Below, one piece after another: positions 1-8,970 of a stretch of 64,000 bases of DNA. The notes under the pieces are model-generated. The model did not search any database, had not been told where the DNA came from, and saw only the letters and a list, made by a program, of their open reading frames with translations. Made by a program: the position numbers and the translations under genes. Every line of letters begins with the position of its first letter. The first letter of the stretch is position 1. Location of the stretch: NCBI GenBank assembly GCA_965204715.1, contig OZ242009.1:2914001-2978000 (forward strand). Reading direction: 5' to 3'. This stretch comes from CATOSP01 sp965204715 (GTDB taxonomy: Bacteria > Chloroflexota > Dehalococcoidia > Lucifugimonadales > UBA3495).

Positions 1-2691
1 GCGGGCCATGGCGGCGGCCAGCATGAAGCGCTGCACCTGGCCGCCGGAAAAGGCCGCAGCGCTCTCGCTGCTGACGGTGTACATGCCCATGGGCATCGCC
101 GCGATGTCGGCGTCCACCCGGGCCAGCCGGGCGGCCCGCCAGGCGTCGTCCTCGTTCAGATCCCCCTCGATCCCGATGATGTTGTCCAGCACCGTCTGGG
201 GACGCAGGTGGGCGTCCTGGGGGACGGTGCCGATCCTGCTGCGCACCGAGCTCCAGTTGAGCCGGCTCAGATCGTGACCGTCGAAGTAGACTGCGCCAAG
301 CTGCGGCCTCTCCAACCCCAGGGCCAGCCGGAATATGGTGCTCTTTCCCGCGCCCGACTCCCCGACCAGGGCGATGAACTCTCCCGGCAGGGCATGGATG
401 GTGACGTCATTCAGGACCAGCGGCCCGTCGTCGGAGTAGCGGAAGCTCACACGGTCCAGCAGCACCTCGCCCTTCAGCTCGGGAGCGGGAAGGTCCGAGG
501 CGAGGTTCCGGGGGCGCTCGGCGAGGATAGGCTGCACCTGCTGCACCGCGGGGAGTATGGCGGCGATGGCGGAGAAAGCGCCCCCGAGCCGGACCACCGC
601 GCCGTTGAACACCATGAAGGCGGCGTACATCGCCAGAAAGCCGCCCACCGCCAGGTCATCCCCGCCGACCGCCAGGGCCAGGGCGAACAGCGCCGCGCTT
701 GCGAACAGGGGCACGGCCGCGGTGAAGGCCATCAGGTGCTCCTGGTAGGCCCCCAGCCTCATCTCCGTCTGCTTCTGCTCCCGGTACCCCTGGGCCCACA
801 TGATGAAGGCCATGCCCTCGGCGCCTGAGGTCCGCAGCTTGGCCACCCCGCCTATAAGCTGGAGCAGCGTCCCCGCCAACTGCCGCGTTACGGCCAGCCG
901 CCGGCGATGGTAGGGCGTCTGCATCAGGCCCAGCGCGAGGGTGACGCCCAGGGAGACCAGCCCCAGTCCCAGGCACAGCCAGCCCAGGGCGGCGTTGTAG
1001 AGGAAGAGCAGGGCGAAGGTGGGGAGCAGGAAGAGGACCGACAACAGCGCGCCCACAACAACGCCCGAGACCTGGTCCCGCAGCTCATGGAGCGCCATGG
1101 CCCGCGTGGCCAGGTCGCCAGCGGTGAAGCGGCGGAAGAAACCCGACGGCAGGTCCAGCATCCGGTGCCACAGGGCCGCCCCGACGCGCGCCGCCACCCG
1201 GCCCTCCAGCCGCATCAGCGCCGTGCCCTGGATCATCTGCAACACTCCCAGGAGCAGCGCGATCAGCACTGCGCCCAGGGTCAACGCCCCCAGCATCTGC
1301 AGGGATCCGGAGGGCAGCGCCTGCCCCACGAAGGTTCCCAGCAGCACCGCGGGAACCAGCATGGCCATGCCCGCAAGCAGCCCGGCCCCGACCAGCCGGA
1401 CAAGGTCGGCCCCCACCCGGTGGAAGGCCAGCCCCGACAGTTGCCGGGCCTCTGCCGGGCCGTCATCGGGCAGCGGACAGTAGAAGAAATGGGCCTCCCG
1501 CTCCAGGGACTCGGCCCGGCGGGCGTTGACCCGACGGAGGCGGCCGGACTGCGGCTCCGCCATCCGGTAGCGTCCCAGGGGGCCCGGGAGCAGGGCGACG
1601 GGCGCGCCGTCGTCCCTGCGGATGGCGAGCATCGCGCCGCTGTCACCCAGCCACCAGCGTTGCTCCGGGCGCAGGGCGACCCGTCTCGTGCGCACTCCCG
1701 AGGCCACCAGGATGTCGGCCAGCGACGGCGCTTCGGCGGCGGACCCCGGCCGCTGCGCCCGGCCATGGGGCATGCGGAAGGCAATGCCCTCGTGACGACC
1801 GACCCGTTGCAGCGCCTCCGGGAGAGCCAGGTCGTCTTCCCCTCGCCGTTCGCCCGGTTCCAGCACCCCGAAGAGGCGGCGGCGCGCGTTCTGCTCACCC
1901 CTCTGGCGGTACTCGGCGGCGCTCGTTTGCAGATTGGCGACGTCGGCCAGAAGCAGACGCCGGTTGAGGTCATCGGCGCTCAGGGCGAGACCGTTGAAGG
2001 CCGCCAGGACGGACATCAGGCGCCCCTCCCCGTGGAGCTCCTGCGTAGCGACGCAGCGCACCCTGGCTCCCCTAGACGAGGTCGCCCAGCTTGCGGGGGT
2101 GACCGGGACCACCCCGGGGCCGTCCGGGTCCCCCTCCTCGGTGCCCAGGTAGGCAAGGCTCGCGTCCCCGCCGGATATCCACACCACGCCCCGGCGCGCC
2201 GACAGCGCCTGCCCGGCCTCCACTGGCTGCTCCCCTTCCTCCGCCGATAGAAGCCGGTCGATGCGCGGGCGATAGGTGAACTCCCGCGTCACCGCCTCGG
2301 AGACCTCGGAGACCCAGGCCTCCACCTGCTCGACGACCTGTTCATCGCACCCGGCGGCGTCGAGCGCGTCCAGCGGCATCAGGCGCAGCGCGGAGCCGGG
2401 AAGGCCCTTGGCCACCAGTACCGTCCCGGTCTGGTCCTCGGCGGCGGGAAACAGCAACCGCCCGGCGCCGGCCCGCAGGAGATGTTTGAAGTCGGCCAGC
2501 ACCCCGTCGGCCCGGCGGCGGGCCGCGAACACGTCCACCGACCCCTCGGCCACGAACCACAGGACGCCGGGATCGGAGAGGTGGATGGGCCGGTTGCCGC
2601 CCCCAGCAACCGGCTCTCCGATAGCGGCGGCCAGTTCGGCCATGCGGTCCGCGCCGGGCGCGCCACCGGCCTGTTGCGAATCGTTGCTCAT
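1..2691 (-). CDS. NHLP-type bacteriocin export ABC permease/ATPase, C-terminus cut by window edge
   Basis: Second ABC protein of an NHLM/NHLP peptide export system, expected to act in the inner membrane with the C39 exporter encoded just upstream. An unbroken frame of 897 codons starts at ATG 2691 and runs off the left edge. The first 420 or so residues are a soluble domain without membrane segments, as is usual in this family (TIGR03797-like). Hydrophobic segments follow at about 427-700, then a nucleotide-binding domain with Walker A GESGAGKS near residues 775-783 and the signature FSGGQVQR near 882-889; Walker B would lie outside the window. The start overlaps the stop of the upstream exporter by 4 bp (ATGA), so translation is coupled. 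The soluble N-domain plus the gene order make the family call fairly safe; the peptide substrate is unknown. Confidence 0.88.
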   Translation of the reverse strand, partial: MSNDSQQAGGAPGADRMAELAAAIGEPVAGGGNRPIHLSDPGVLWFVAEGSVDVFAARRRADGVLADFKHLLRAGAGRLLFPAAEDQTGTVLVAKGLPGSALRLMPLDALDAAGCDEQVVEQVEAWVSEVSEAVTREFTYRPRIDRLLSAEEGEQPVEAGQALSARRGVVWISGGDASLAYLGTEEGDPDGPGVVPVTPASWATSSRGARVRCVATQELHGEGRLMSVLAAFNGLALSADDLNRRLLLADVANLQTSAAEYRQRGEQNARRRLFGVLEPGERRGEDDLALPEALQRVGRHEGIAFRMPHGRAQRPGSAAEAPSLADILVASGVRTRRVALRPEQRWWLGDSGAMLAIRRDDGAPVALLPGPLGRYRMAEPQSGRLRRVNARRAESLEREAHFFYCPLPDDGPAEARQLSGLAFHRVGADLVRLVGAGLLAGMAMLVPAVLLGTFVGQALPSGSLQMLGALTLGAVLIALLLGVLQMIQGTALMRLEGRVAARVGAALWHRMLDLPSGFFRRFTAGDLATRAMALHELRDQVSGVVVGALLSVLFLLPTFALLFLYNAALGWLCLGLGLVSLGVTLALGLMQTPYHRRRLAVTRQLAGTLLQLIGGVAKLRTSGAEGMAFIMWAQGYREQKQTEMRLGAYQEHLMAFTAAVPLFASAALFALALAVGGDDLAVGGFLAMYAAFMVFNGAVVRLGGAFSAIAAILPAVQQVQPILAERPRNLASDLPAPELKGEVLLDRVSFRYSDDGPLVLNDVTIHALPGEFIALVGESGAGKSTIFRLALGLERPQLGAVYFDGHDLSRLNWSSVRSRIGTVPQDAHLRPQTVLDNIIGIEGDLNEDDAWRAARLARVDADIAAMPMGMYTVSSESAAAFSGGQVQRFMLAAAMAR

Positions 2692-4889
2692 TCCGTCTCC
2701 ATCAGGTGCTGGTAGAGGCCGTCCCGGTCCGCCATCAGCTCGTTGTGCGTGCCCCGCTGCACCTCCCTCCCGCCGTCCAGCACCACGATCAGATCGCAGT
2801 CGCGGATGGTGCTGAGGCGGTGCGCCACGATCAGGCAGCTGCATCCGCGCCGGCGCAGGGCGTCGTCGATGCGCACCTCGGTGATCGGGTCCAGCGCGCT
2901 GGTGGCCTCGTCCAGTATCAGCAGGGACGGATTCCCCACCAGGGCGCGGGCGATCTCCAGGCGCTGGCGTTGGCCGCCGCTGAAGTTTCGCCCGCCCTCA
3001 TCCACGGGCGCATCATAGCCCTGCGCCCGCGCCATGATCTCATCGTGGATGGCGGCGTCGGCGGCGGCAGCCACCAGGTCCTGCTCGGGGGTCTCAGGGT
3101 TCCACAGGCTCAGGTTCTCCCGCACGGTCCCGGCGAACAGGAATATGCGCTGGTCGACCATGGCCACCGAGCTGCCGAGCAGTCCGCGGGGGATATCGGA
3201 GCGGGGGTGGCCATCCAGAAAGACCCCCCCGGACCAGGGTTGGTGGACCCCTGCCGCCAGCAGCGCCAGCGTCGACTTGCCCGACCCGGTGGGACCGACC
3301 ACGGCCACCCTCTGCCCCGGCTCGATGGTCAGGTTGAAGTCCCGGAGCATCGGTTCCCGGTTCGCCTTGTGGCCGAACTCCACGTTGCGCAGCTCAAGCT
3401 GCCCGCTCAACCGCACCGTCCGGCTCAGGGCGGCGGCGCTCGCGGAAGGCCGCTCCCCGCCCTGCCGAAAGTATGCGTCTTCGGGGGCGTCCATCACGTC
3501 TTCGATCCGTTGCAGGTTGGCCTCCAGGACCTGGAACAGGTCGGCAAACAGGGCGAAACGGCCGATGGGCAACAGGAAGTACGTCGCCAGCACGTAGCAT
3601 CCCATCATCATGCCCAGGGACATGTCGCCCTCCATCACGCGCCAGCCCGCCACTCCCAGCACGACGGCGTTGCCCAGGATCATGAACACGCCCGGCAGCG
3701 CTCCCATGAGGTGCCCTATCTCCGCGAAACGCTGGCGGGCCAGCAGCTCCCGGGCCTGGTAGCCGCTCCAGTGGGAGAAGAACCCGGCTTCCCCCGAGGT
3801 CGCCTGCAGGGTGTCGATGTTGCTCAGCCCGTACATCCCCACGCCTTGCAGCTTGCCCTGCTCGCGCTGCAAACGGCGGTTCTCGCCCACCCGCCCCCGG
3901 GTGAGCAGCCGCATGACGTACAGGTTGACGGCGCCCAGCGCCGCCACTGCCGCCGCCAGCGCCGGGTCGTACAGGAGCAGGAACAGCAGGAACACGGCGC
4001 TGGTCACCAGCTCGATGACCACCCCGACGAACTGCTCGGTCGCCACGGTGGCGACCTGGTCGATCAGTTGGATACGGGAGGTCAGGTCGCCGCCGTAGCG
4101 GTTGGTGAAGAATCGCATCCTCAGGCGGAACAGCCGCCTGATGAAGCGGTCTGCGTGGTCCACCGAGAGCCGCACTGCCAGGAGTCTGAGGCAGCGCTGC
4201 CGCAGCCAGGTCAGCAGGTACACCAGGCCGCCCGCCAGGGCCACCCCGCCCGCCAGCGCAACTCCCCACTGGGGATCCCGTCCGCTCAGGACATGGTCGA
4301 CGAAGACGCTCAGCAGGAACGGCAGGGCGGCGACCGGGAGTGACAACAGCAGCCCGCAGCACAGCGCGAACGCCAACGGCCCGGTCACGTCCGAGAGCCA
4401 GGGCCACAGCCTGCGGACGACGCCGGGGCGGGAGCCGCCGGGGCGGAAGTCCGGTCCGGCCTCGAAGCTCAACGCGACGCCGGTGAACCCCTGGTCGAAC
4501 TCCTCCGCGCTCAGCGTGCGGTGGCCGTTCGCCGGGTCGTTTACCAGGTAGTTGCCGCCCCGGAACCCCTCCAGCACCAGGAAGTGATTGAACTCCCAGA
4601 AGATGATCAGCGGCATGTTCATATCGCGAAGCTGTTCCGGTTCCCGGCGCCAGCCCTGGGATTCCAGTCCGTAGCCGCGGGCGGCGCGCGTAATGTCGGC
4701 GGCGTCACAGCCGTCCCTGTTGACGGCGCATACCTCGCGCAGCTCTTCCACGGAGACCCAGCGTCCGAAGTACGCCAGAACGATGCCCAGGCAGACGGCC
4801 CCGCACTCGGTGTCTTCCATCTGAAGCATCAGGGGCGTCCGCGCCCGCCGGGGGCGGAGGCGCGCTCCTATCGGGGACGGAATCCGCAT
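2688..4889 (-). CDS. NHLP bacteriocin export protein: C39 peptidase-permease-ATPase
   Basis: A 733-residue peptidase-containing ABC exporter that should cut the leader from a ribosomally made peptide and export the core. The N-terminal C39 peptidase has its catalytic Cys29 in QMEDTECG, His102 in WEFNHFLVLEG and Asp118 in VNDPANG. A six-helix transmembrane domain follows (about 165-450). The C-terminal ATPase has Walker A GPTGSGKST, signature FSGGQRQR, Walker B LLILDEATSALD and the switch His in AHRLST. All catalytic parts look intact. It matches the TIGR03796-type first ABC gene of NHLM systems. The ATG overlaps the last base of the upstream HlyD-like gene (TGATG), and the gene overlaps the next ABC gene by 4 bp, so the three form one operon. 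Confidence 0.92.
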   Translation of the reverse strand: MRIPSPIGARLRPRRARTPLMLQMEDTECGAVCLGIVLAYFGRWVSVEELREVCAVNRDGCDAADITRAARGYGLESQGWRREPEQLRDMNMPLIIFWEFNHFLVLEGFRGGNYLVNDPANGHRTLSAEEFDQGFTGVALSFEAGPDFRPGGSRPGVVRRLWPWLSDVTGPLAFALCCGLLLSLPVAALPFLLSVFVDHVLSGRDPQWGVALAGGVALAGGLVYLLTWLRQRCLRLLAVRLSVDHADRFIRRLFRLRMRFFTNRYGGDLTSRIQLIDQVATVATEQFVGVVIELVTSAVFLLFLLLYDPALAAAVAALGAVNLYVMRLLTRGRVGENRRLQREQGKLQGVGMYGLSNIDTLQATSGEAGFFSHWSGYQARELLARQRFAEIGHLMGALPGVFMILGNAVVLGVAGWRVMEGDMSLGMMMGCYVLATYFLLPIGRFALFADLFQVLEANLQRIEDVMDAPEDAYFRQGGERPSASAAALSRTVRLSGQLELRNVEFGHKANREPMLRDFNLTIEPGQRVAVVGPTGSGKSTLALLAAGVHQPWSGGVFLDGHPRSDIPRGLLGSSVAMVDQRIFLFAGTVRENLSLWNPETPEQDLVAAAADAAIHDEIMARAQGYDAPVDEGGRNFSGGQRQRLEIARALVGNPSLLILDEATSALDPITEVRIDDALRRRGCSCLIVAHRLSTIRDCDLIVVLDGGREVQRGTHNELMADRDGLYQHLMETE

Positions 4890-5788
4890 CAGGAGCCGCC
4901 TCCCGGCGCCAGGAGGGACAGGAATGAGCTTCGTCCCAACACCACGCGCAGCGACCCCATGGAACCGTCCGCTACCGCATCACCCAGGCCGGCGTCTTCA
5001 AGCCGCGCCCGCACCAGGTGGGACCCCGCTGGCGCCGACATCCCCAGGCCCACCAGCCACTCCGGCGGCGCGACGGCCTGCGCCGAGACGTCGGCTACCT
5101 CCGCCGGGTAGATGCCGGCATCCCGGTTGCCCCGCGCCACGCTGACCTGCGCCGTAGCGCCGACGCCGATCCGTTCCGCGTCGCCAGACGGCACCAGCGC
5201 AAGGGCCTCCGGAGGGCCGGAAGCCGCAGCCCGCACCAGCGCCACCGGCTCACCGGCGCTCACGGGCATCCCCGGCGCGAGACCAAGCATCATGATCTCG
5301 CCCCCGGTCACGCTGACGACGTCCGCCCCGGCATCGGTCCCTCCCGCGTCCCCCGCGCTCGTCAGCGCCAGCAGGAGCAGGAGCAGGTCCGCCGCCGTTT
5401 CGTCGTCCTGGTCAGCCTCCTCCGCCAGCAACCGGGAGAGCCGGCTCGCCTCTGAATCCCGCTGCTGCTCCACGGGCGGGCGAACCCGGGCGATGGCCTG
5501 TCCCGGCTCGACGGTGTCGCCCACCTCCGCCAGGACCTCCACCACTGTGCCGGACACCGGCGCCTGCACGGGGTAGCGTTCGCCGGGGAGGACCACCACC
5601 GCATCGTAGGAGAGGCTGCGCTCGACGCTGCCAACGGCGCCGTACACCAGCAGCGCCAGGAACATCACGCCCAGCCCGGCCACCAAGAGCCACTCGTGGG
5701 GGGCTGTTACCTGCAGGAGGTCGTCCAGCGGCTCCTGCCTACGGCGCCTTGCCAGCGCCTGCTCACGAAACAACCTGTTGATGAACAC
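4889..5788 (-). CDS. HlyD-family adaptor of the NHLP export system
   Basis: A 299-residue periplasmic adaptor-like protein, first gene of the export operon. A basic cytoplasmic N-terminus is followed by one membrane segment at about residues 34-55 (LLVAGLGVMFLALLVYGAVG). A biotinyl-lipoyl-like barrel half follows (PVQAPVSGTVVEVLAEVGDTVEPGQ), then a short low-complexity DDETAADLLLLLL hairpin region, the second half barrel (GGEIMMLGLAPGMPVSAGEPV) and a C-terminal beta domain. It is shorter than classical HlyD, as in TIGR03794-type NHLM adaptors. The start is GTG (MFINRLFREQ). Its stop shares one base with the exporter ATG. No outer-membrane factor is encoded nearby, which fits a monoderm or Chloroflexota-type envelope, though that is inference. 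Confidence 0.85.
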   Translation of the reverse strand: MFINRLFREQALARRRRQEPLDDLLQVTAPHEWLLVAGLGVMFLALLVYGAVGSVERSLSYDAVVVLPGERYPVQAPVSGTVVEVLAEVGDTVEPGQAIARVRPPVEQQRDSEASRLSRLLAEEADQDDETAADLLLLLLALTSAGDAGGTDAGADVVSVTGGEIMMLGLAPGMPVSAGEPVALVRAAASGPPEALALVPSGDAERIGVGATAQVSVARGNRDAGIYPAEVADVSAQAVAPPEWLVGLGMSAPAGSHLVRARLEDAGLGDAVADGSMGSLRVVLGRSSFLSLLAPGGGS

Positions 5789-5823
5789 CGCGTATAGACC
5801 TCTACTTCGTCAGACAGACCCCT

Positions 5824-6079
5824 TCACCTCACACGTTCCGGCGCTGACCGGCGCACGGGGTCCCCTGGCCTTCCCACTCCATTCGGTTTCCATCCGGTTG
5901 CCATCCCCCGGGCATCCCGGGCAGGTTCGCCCCGGGTCAGCCACATCCGTTGATCGTCGGGGAAGAACTGGACTTTGTGCGGAGGGAGAGCCTTCGCTGT
6001 ACCTGGACAGCCGCCCCAAACGAGAACGACCGCCAGCGCGGCGGCCAGAAGGAGCTTGCGGAGGAAATGCCCGCGTCAT
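5824..6079 (-). pseudogene. possible frameshifted small secreted protein upstream of the export operon
   Basis: On the minus strand an ATG at 6079 begins MTRAF. A one-base shift then leads into a frame reading RKLLLAAALAVVLVWGG followed by CPGTAKALPPHKVQFFPDD and a stop at 5824. The hydrophobic stretch after basic residues looks like a signal peptide with a possible lipobox Cys. The tail has no family I recognise and does not resemble a nitrile-hydratase-type leader, so I do not claim it as the peptide substrate. It could be a decayed gene or chance. Confidence 0.25.
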
Positions 6080-6353
6080 GCCGGGCCGCCGGTGTTCAGG
6101 ATGAGAGACTTGGGGAGGTAACAGGCATCTGCCGCCGGTCCGGGTTGTGTCGGTCGAAAGACGTCCAATCACTTCCCCTCTTTGGGCAAATTCACTGGGT
6201 AGCGTACCACGCTGGCATGATATTGCTGTGACTTACTAGTTGAATTCTCGTGATCTATTGTGATTCTCTGTTGGAACCGGCATAATTGCCCCGAAGTACA
6301 CCGATTTCTGCGACCTCTCAGTTCGGCCTCCACGGTCGCATCGAGGTGATCAG
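6080..6353. other. A+T-richer intergenic region between divergent genes
   Basis: No gene seen. The part at about 6160-6300 is clearly poorer in G+C than its surroundings and probably holds promoters for the minus-strand export operon and the plus-strand kinase. I see no convincing -35/-10 pair. A GAGGTGAT ribosome-binding site at 6343-6350 lies just before the TTG start of the kinase gene. Confidence 0.4.
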
Positions 6354-8750
6354 TTGGACCGACCACATGGACCGATGCCGGAGAACGAGGCCGCCCTGCG
6401 GGAGCGGCTGGCCCGGCTCAGCCAGGCCAGCCTGCGCATCAACGAGAGCCTGGAGTTCGACCAGGTGCTCCAGGGGGTCCTGGACTCCGCCCGCTCCCTG
6501 ACCGGCGCACGCTACGGAGTGATGACCCTGCTGGACGGCCAGGGCGGGGTGCGGGACTTCCTGTCCTCCGGGCTGAGCGTCCGGGAGTCGGAGCTTCTCT
6601 GGCTGATGCCGCAGGGGCTGCAAATCTTCCAGGTCCTGACCGGCATCTCCGAACCCGTGCGCCTGCCCGACCTGGCGGAGCACGTCCGGTCCCTGGGGTT
6701 CACGGAGTTCGCCATCCCCCTGCCGGTGGGGGTCTTACGCTTCCTGGCTGCGCCCATGTTCCACCGGGGCGACCGGGTGGGCCACGTCTTCGTGGGCGAC
6801 AAGGAGGGCGGCGAGGAGTTCAGCCGGGCCGACGAGGAGACCCTGGTCATGTTCGCCTCCCAGGCGGCTTTGGTCATTGCCAACGCCCGCGCGTACCGGG
6901 AGGAACAGCGGGCCAGGGCGGACCTGGAGACCCTGGTGACCACTACGCCGGTGGGCGTGGTGGTCTTCGACGCCCTGACGGGAGCCCCGAAGTCCCTCAA
7001 CCGGGAAGCCCGGAGGATCGCGGACAGCCTGCGGGACTCCGGCCAGTCTCCTGAGATGCTCCTAGAGGTGATGACGTGCAGACGCGCCGACGGGCGGGAG
7101 GTCTCCCTGCGGGAGTTCCCCATGGCCGAGCTGCTGAGCGTGGGGGAGACGCTGCGAGCCGAGGAGATCGTCCTGGGGGTCCCCGACGGGCGGAGTGTCA
7201 CGGTGCTGCTCAACGCAACGCCCATCCTCTCCGATGAGGGCGCGGTGGAGTCGGTGGTCGTCACCATGCAGGACATGGCCGACGTTGAGGAACTGGAACG
7301 GCTGCGGGCCGAGTTCCTGGCCATGGTCAGCCACGAACTCCGGGCGCCCCTGACATCCATCAAGGGATCCGCCGCCACGGTGCTGGAGTCGCCCACGGAC
7401 CTGGACCCCGCCGTGGTCCGCCAGTTATTCCGCCTCATCGGAGAGCAGGCTGACCACATGCACGGCCTGGTGTCCGACCTCCTCGACGTGGCCCGCGTCG
7501 AGACGGGCACGCTGGCGGTCAGTCCCGAACCGGCGGAGGCGGCCCTGCTGGTGGAGCGGGCGAGGAGCGCCTTTGCCAGCGCCGGGGGCAGGAACAACCT
7601 GGCCATCGATGTCGAGCCCGACCTCCCCCTGGTGGCTGCGGACCGGCGGCGCATCGTCCAGGTGCTGGGCAACCTGCTCACCAACGCCGCCCGCCACTCC
7701 CCCGAGTCGTCCGTCATCAGGATGAACGCCGTTCGGGAAGACCTTCATGTCGCGTTCTCGGTGACCGACGAGGGACGGGGCATCCCGGCGGAGAGCCTGC
7801 CCCGCCTGTTTCGCAAGTTCTCCAGTGTGCAGTCCCAGGAGCGTGGCGGGGACACGGGCCTGGGTCTCGCCATCTGCAAGGGGATAGTGGAGGCTCACGG
7901 GGGGCGCATCTGGGCCGAGAGCGACGGGCCGGGCCTCGGCGCACGCTTCACCTTCACCCTGCCTACGGTGGGAGAGACCGGGAGCGGAACGGAGGGCTGG
8001 AACCCTCCGTTTTCGACACGCTCCTCGCGGCGTGGACAGGGAGCGACGGGAGAACGGGTGCGGGTATTGGCGGTGGACGACGACCCCATGGACCTTCGCT
8101 ATGTCCAGGACACCCTTATCGCGGCGGGCTACGCGCCGGTAGTGACCGGAGACCCGGAGGAGACCCTCCGCCTCGTGGCAGAGGAGCGGCCGGCTCTCGT
8201 GCTGCTGGACCTGATGCTTCCGGGAGCGGACGGCATCGAGCTGATGAAAGAGATTCTGGATGTGGCGGACGTGCCGGTCATCTTCCTCTCTGCCTACGGC
8301 CGGGACGACCTCATCGCCACGGCCTTCGACATGGGCGCCGTCGATTACGTGGTCAAGCCCTTCTCGCCGACCGAGCTGACGGCGAGGATCGCGGCTGCCA
8401 TGCGCCGGCGGGAGGTCCCCGAGACTCTGGAGCCGTACGTGCTGGGCGACCTGACCATCGACTACGCCAGGCGCAGGGTGACCCTTGCCGGCCGGCCGGT
8501 GAACCTGCTCCCGATGGAGTACCGGATGCTCGTCGAGCTTTCAGCCGGCGCCGGACGGGTGGTGACCTACGGGCACCTCCTGGACCGGGTGTGGAGGGAG
8601 AGGAGCGGCGACGACCTGCGTCCCATGCGCACCATCGTGCGCAAGCTGCGGCAAAAGCTGGGCGACGACGTGGGCAACCCCACCTACATATTCACCGAGC
8701 CCCGCGTCGGCTACCGGATGGCGAATGGGGATGCGCCGGGGCAGGAGTGA
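6354..8750 (+). CDS. histidine kinase fused to OmpR-type response regulator
   Basis: A 798-residue one-protein two-component system. In order: GAF domain (about 30-190), PAS-like region (about 200-315), HisKA with phospho-accepting His327 in MVSHELRAPLTS, HATPase with the N-box LLTNAARHS near 440 and DEGRGIP near 472, a linker (about 550-570), a receiver with VLAVDDDP and phospho-acceptor Asp619 in LVLLDLMLPG, and an OmpR/PhoB winged helix (about 700-790, ending YIFTEPRVGYRM). No membrane segment, so it is cytoplasmic and the GAF domain probably senses the signal. The TTG start at 6354 has GAGGTGAT 3-8 bases upstream; an ATG at 6375 is the alternative but has no such site. Kinase and DNA-binding regulator are usually separate, so the fusion implies phosphotransfer within the chain or a dimer. 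Its target genes are not evident. Confidence 0.93.
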   Translation: MDRPHGPMPENEAALRERLARLSQASLRINESLEFDQVLQGVLDSARSLTGARYGVMTLLDGQGGVRDFLSSGLSVRESELLWLMPQGLQIFQVLTGISEPVRLPDLAEHVRSLGFTEFAIPLPVGVLRFLAAPMFHRGDRVGHVFVGDKEGGEEFSRADEETLVMFASQAALVIANARAYREEQRARADLETLVTTTPVGVVVFDALTGAPKSLNREARRIADSLRDSGQSPEMLLEVMTCRRADGREVSLREFPMAELLSVGETLRAEEIVLGVPDGRSVTVLLNATPILSDEGAVESVVVTMQDMADVEELERLRAEFLAMVSHELRAPLTSIKGSAATVLESPTDLDPAVVRQLFRLIGEQADHMHGLVSDLLDVARVETGTLAVSPEPAEAALLVERARSAFASAGGRNNLAIDVEPDLPLVAADRRRIVQVLGNLLTNAARHSPESSVIRMNAVREDLHVAFSVTDEGRGIPAESLPRLFRKFSSVQSQERGGDTGLGLAICKGIVEAHGGRIWAESDGPGLGARFTFTLPTVGETGSGTEGWNPPFSTRSSRRGQGATGERVRVLAVDDDPMDLRYVQDTLIAAGYAPVVTGDPEETLRLVAEERPALVLLDLMLPGADGIELMKEILDVADVPVIFLSAYGRDDLIATAFDMGAVDYVVKPFSPTELTARIAAAMRRREVPETLEPYVLGDLTIDYARRRVTLAGRPVNLLPMEYRMLVELSAGAGRVVTYGHLLDRVWRERSGDDLRPMRTIVRKLRQKLGDDVGNPTYIFTEPRVGYRMANGDAPGQE

Positions 8751-8840
8751 AGACGAAGCCCCCACTTGCCCCTGCCGGCAAGCTCTCGCCCGTCGGGATG
8801 GGAAACACGCTCAGCCTACAGGTTGAGGATGAGCGTCAAT

Positions 8841-8872
8841 GTGAAAGTTCTTGATTTTGACCCGCTAGGTGG
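8841..8872. repeat. 32-bp direct repeat, copy 1 (left of GLUG gene)
   Basis: Contains TTGATTTTGACCCGCTAGG. It matches 13423-13454 at 29 of 32 positions by eye, in the same orientation. The two copies bracket the GLUG surface-protein gene, about 4.58 kb apart. It could be the remnant of a small mobile cassette or a conserved gene-end element. A weaker look-alike occurs near 57337-57366. Confidence 0.6.
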
Positions 8873-8970
8873 TCTTCCCTGCCCGAAGGTAACCCGGGTG
8901 GAATTATGGGTGGTGAACTTGCCTCCCCAAGTTGGCACAGGTGGTCAATGTATGTGTCCCGAGACCGGAT

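Noticed and set aside
907..2250. Plus-strand open frame of 447 codons opposite the second NHLP ABC gene
   Set aside because: Gln/Arg/Gly-rich shadow of a continuous minus-strand gene.
2706..4343. Long plus-strand open frame (545 codons) opposite the C39 exporter
   Set aside because: It is the antisense of a gene with intact peptidase and ABC motifs; its text is rich in Gln, His, Arg and Gly with no family match. High G+C gives such frames.
5810..6172. 120-codon minus-strand frame as the NHLP precursor peptide
   Set aside because: Its text is Arg/Pro/Gly/Ser-rich without a leader-like helix or double-Gly site; it appears non-coding.
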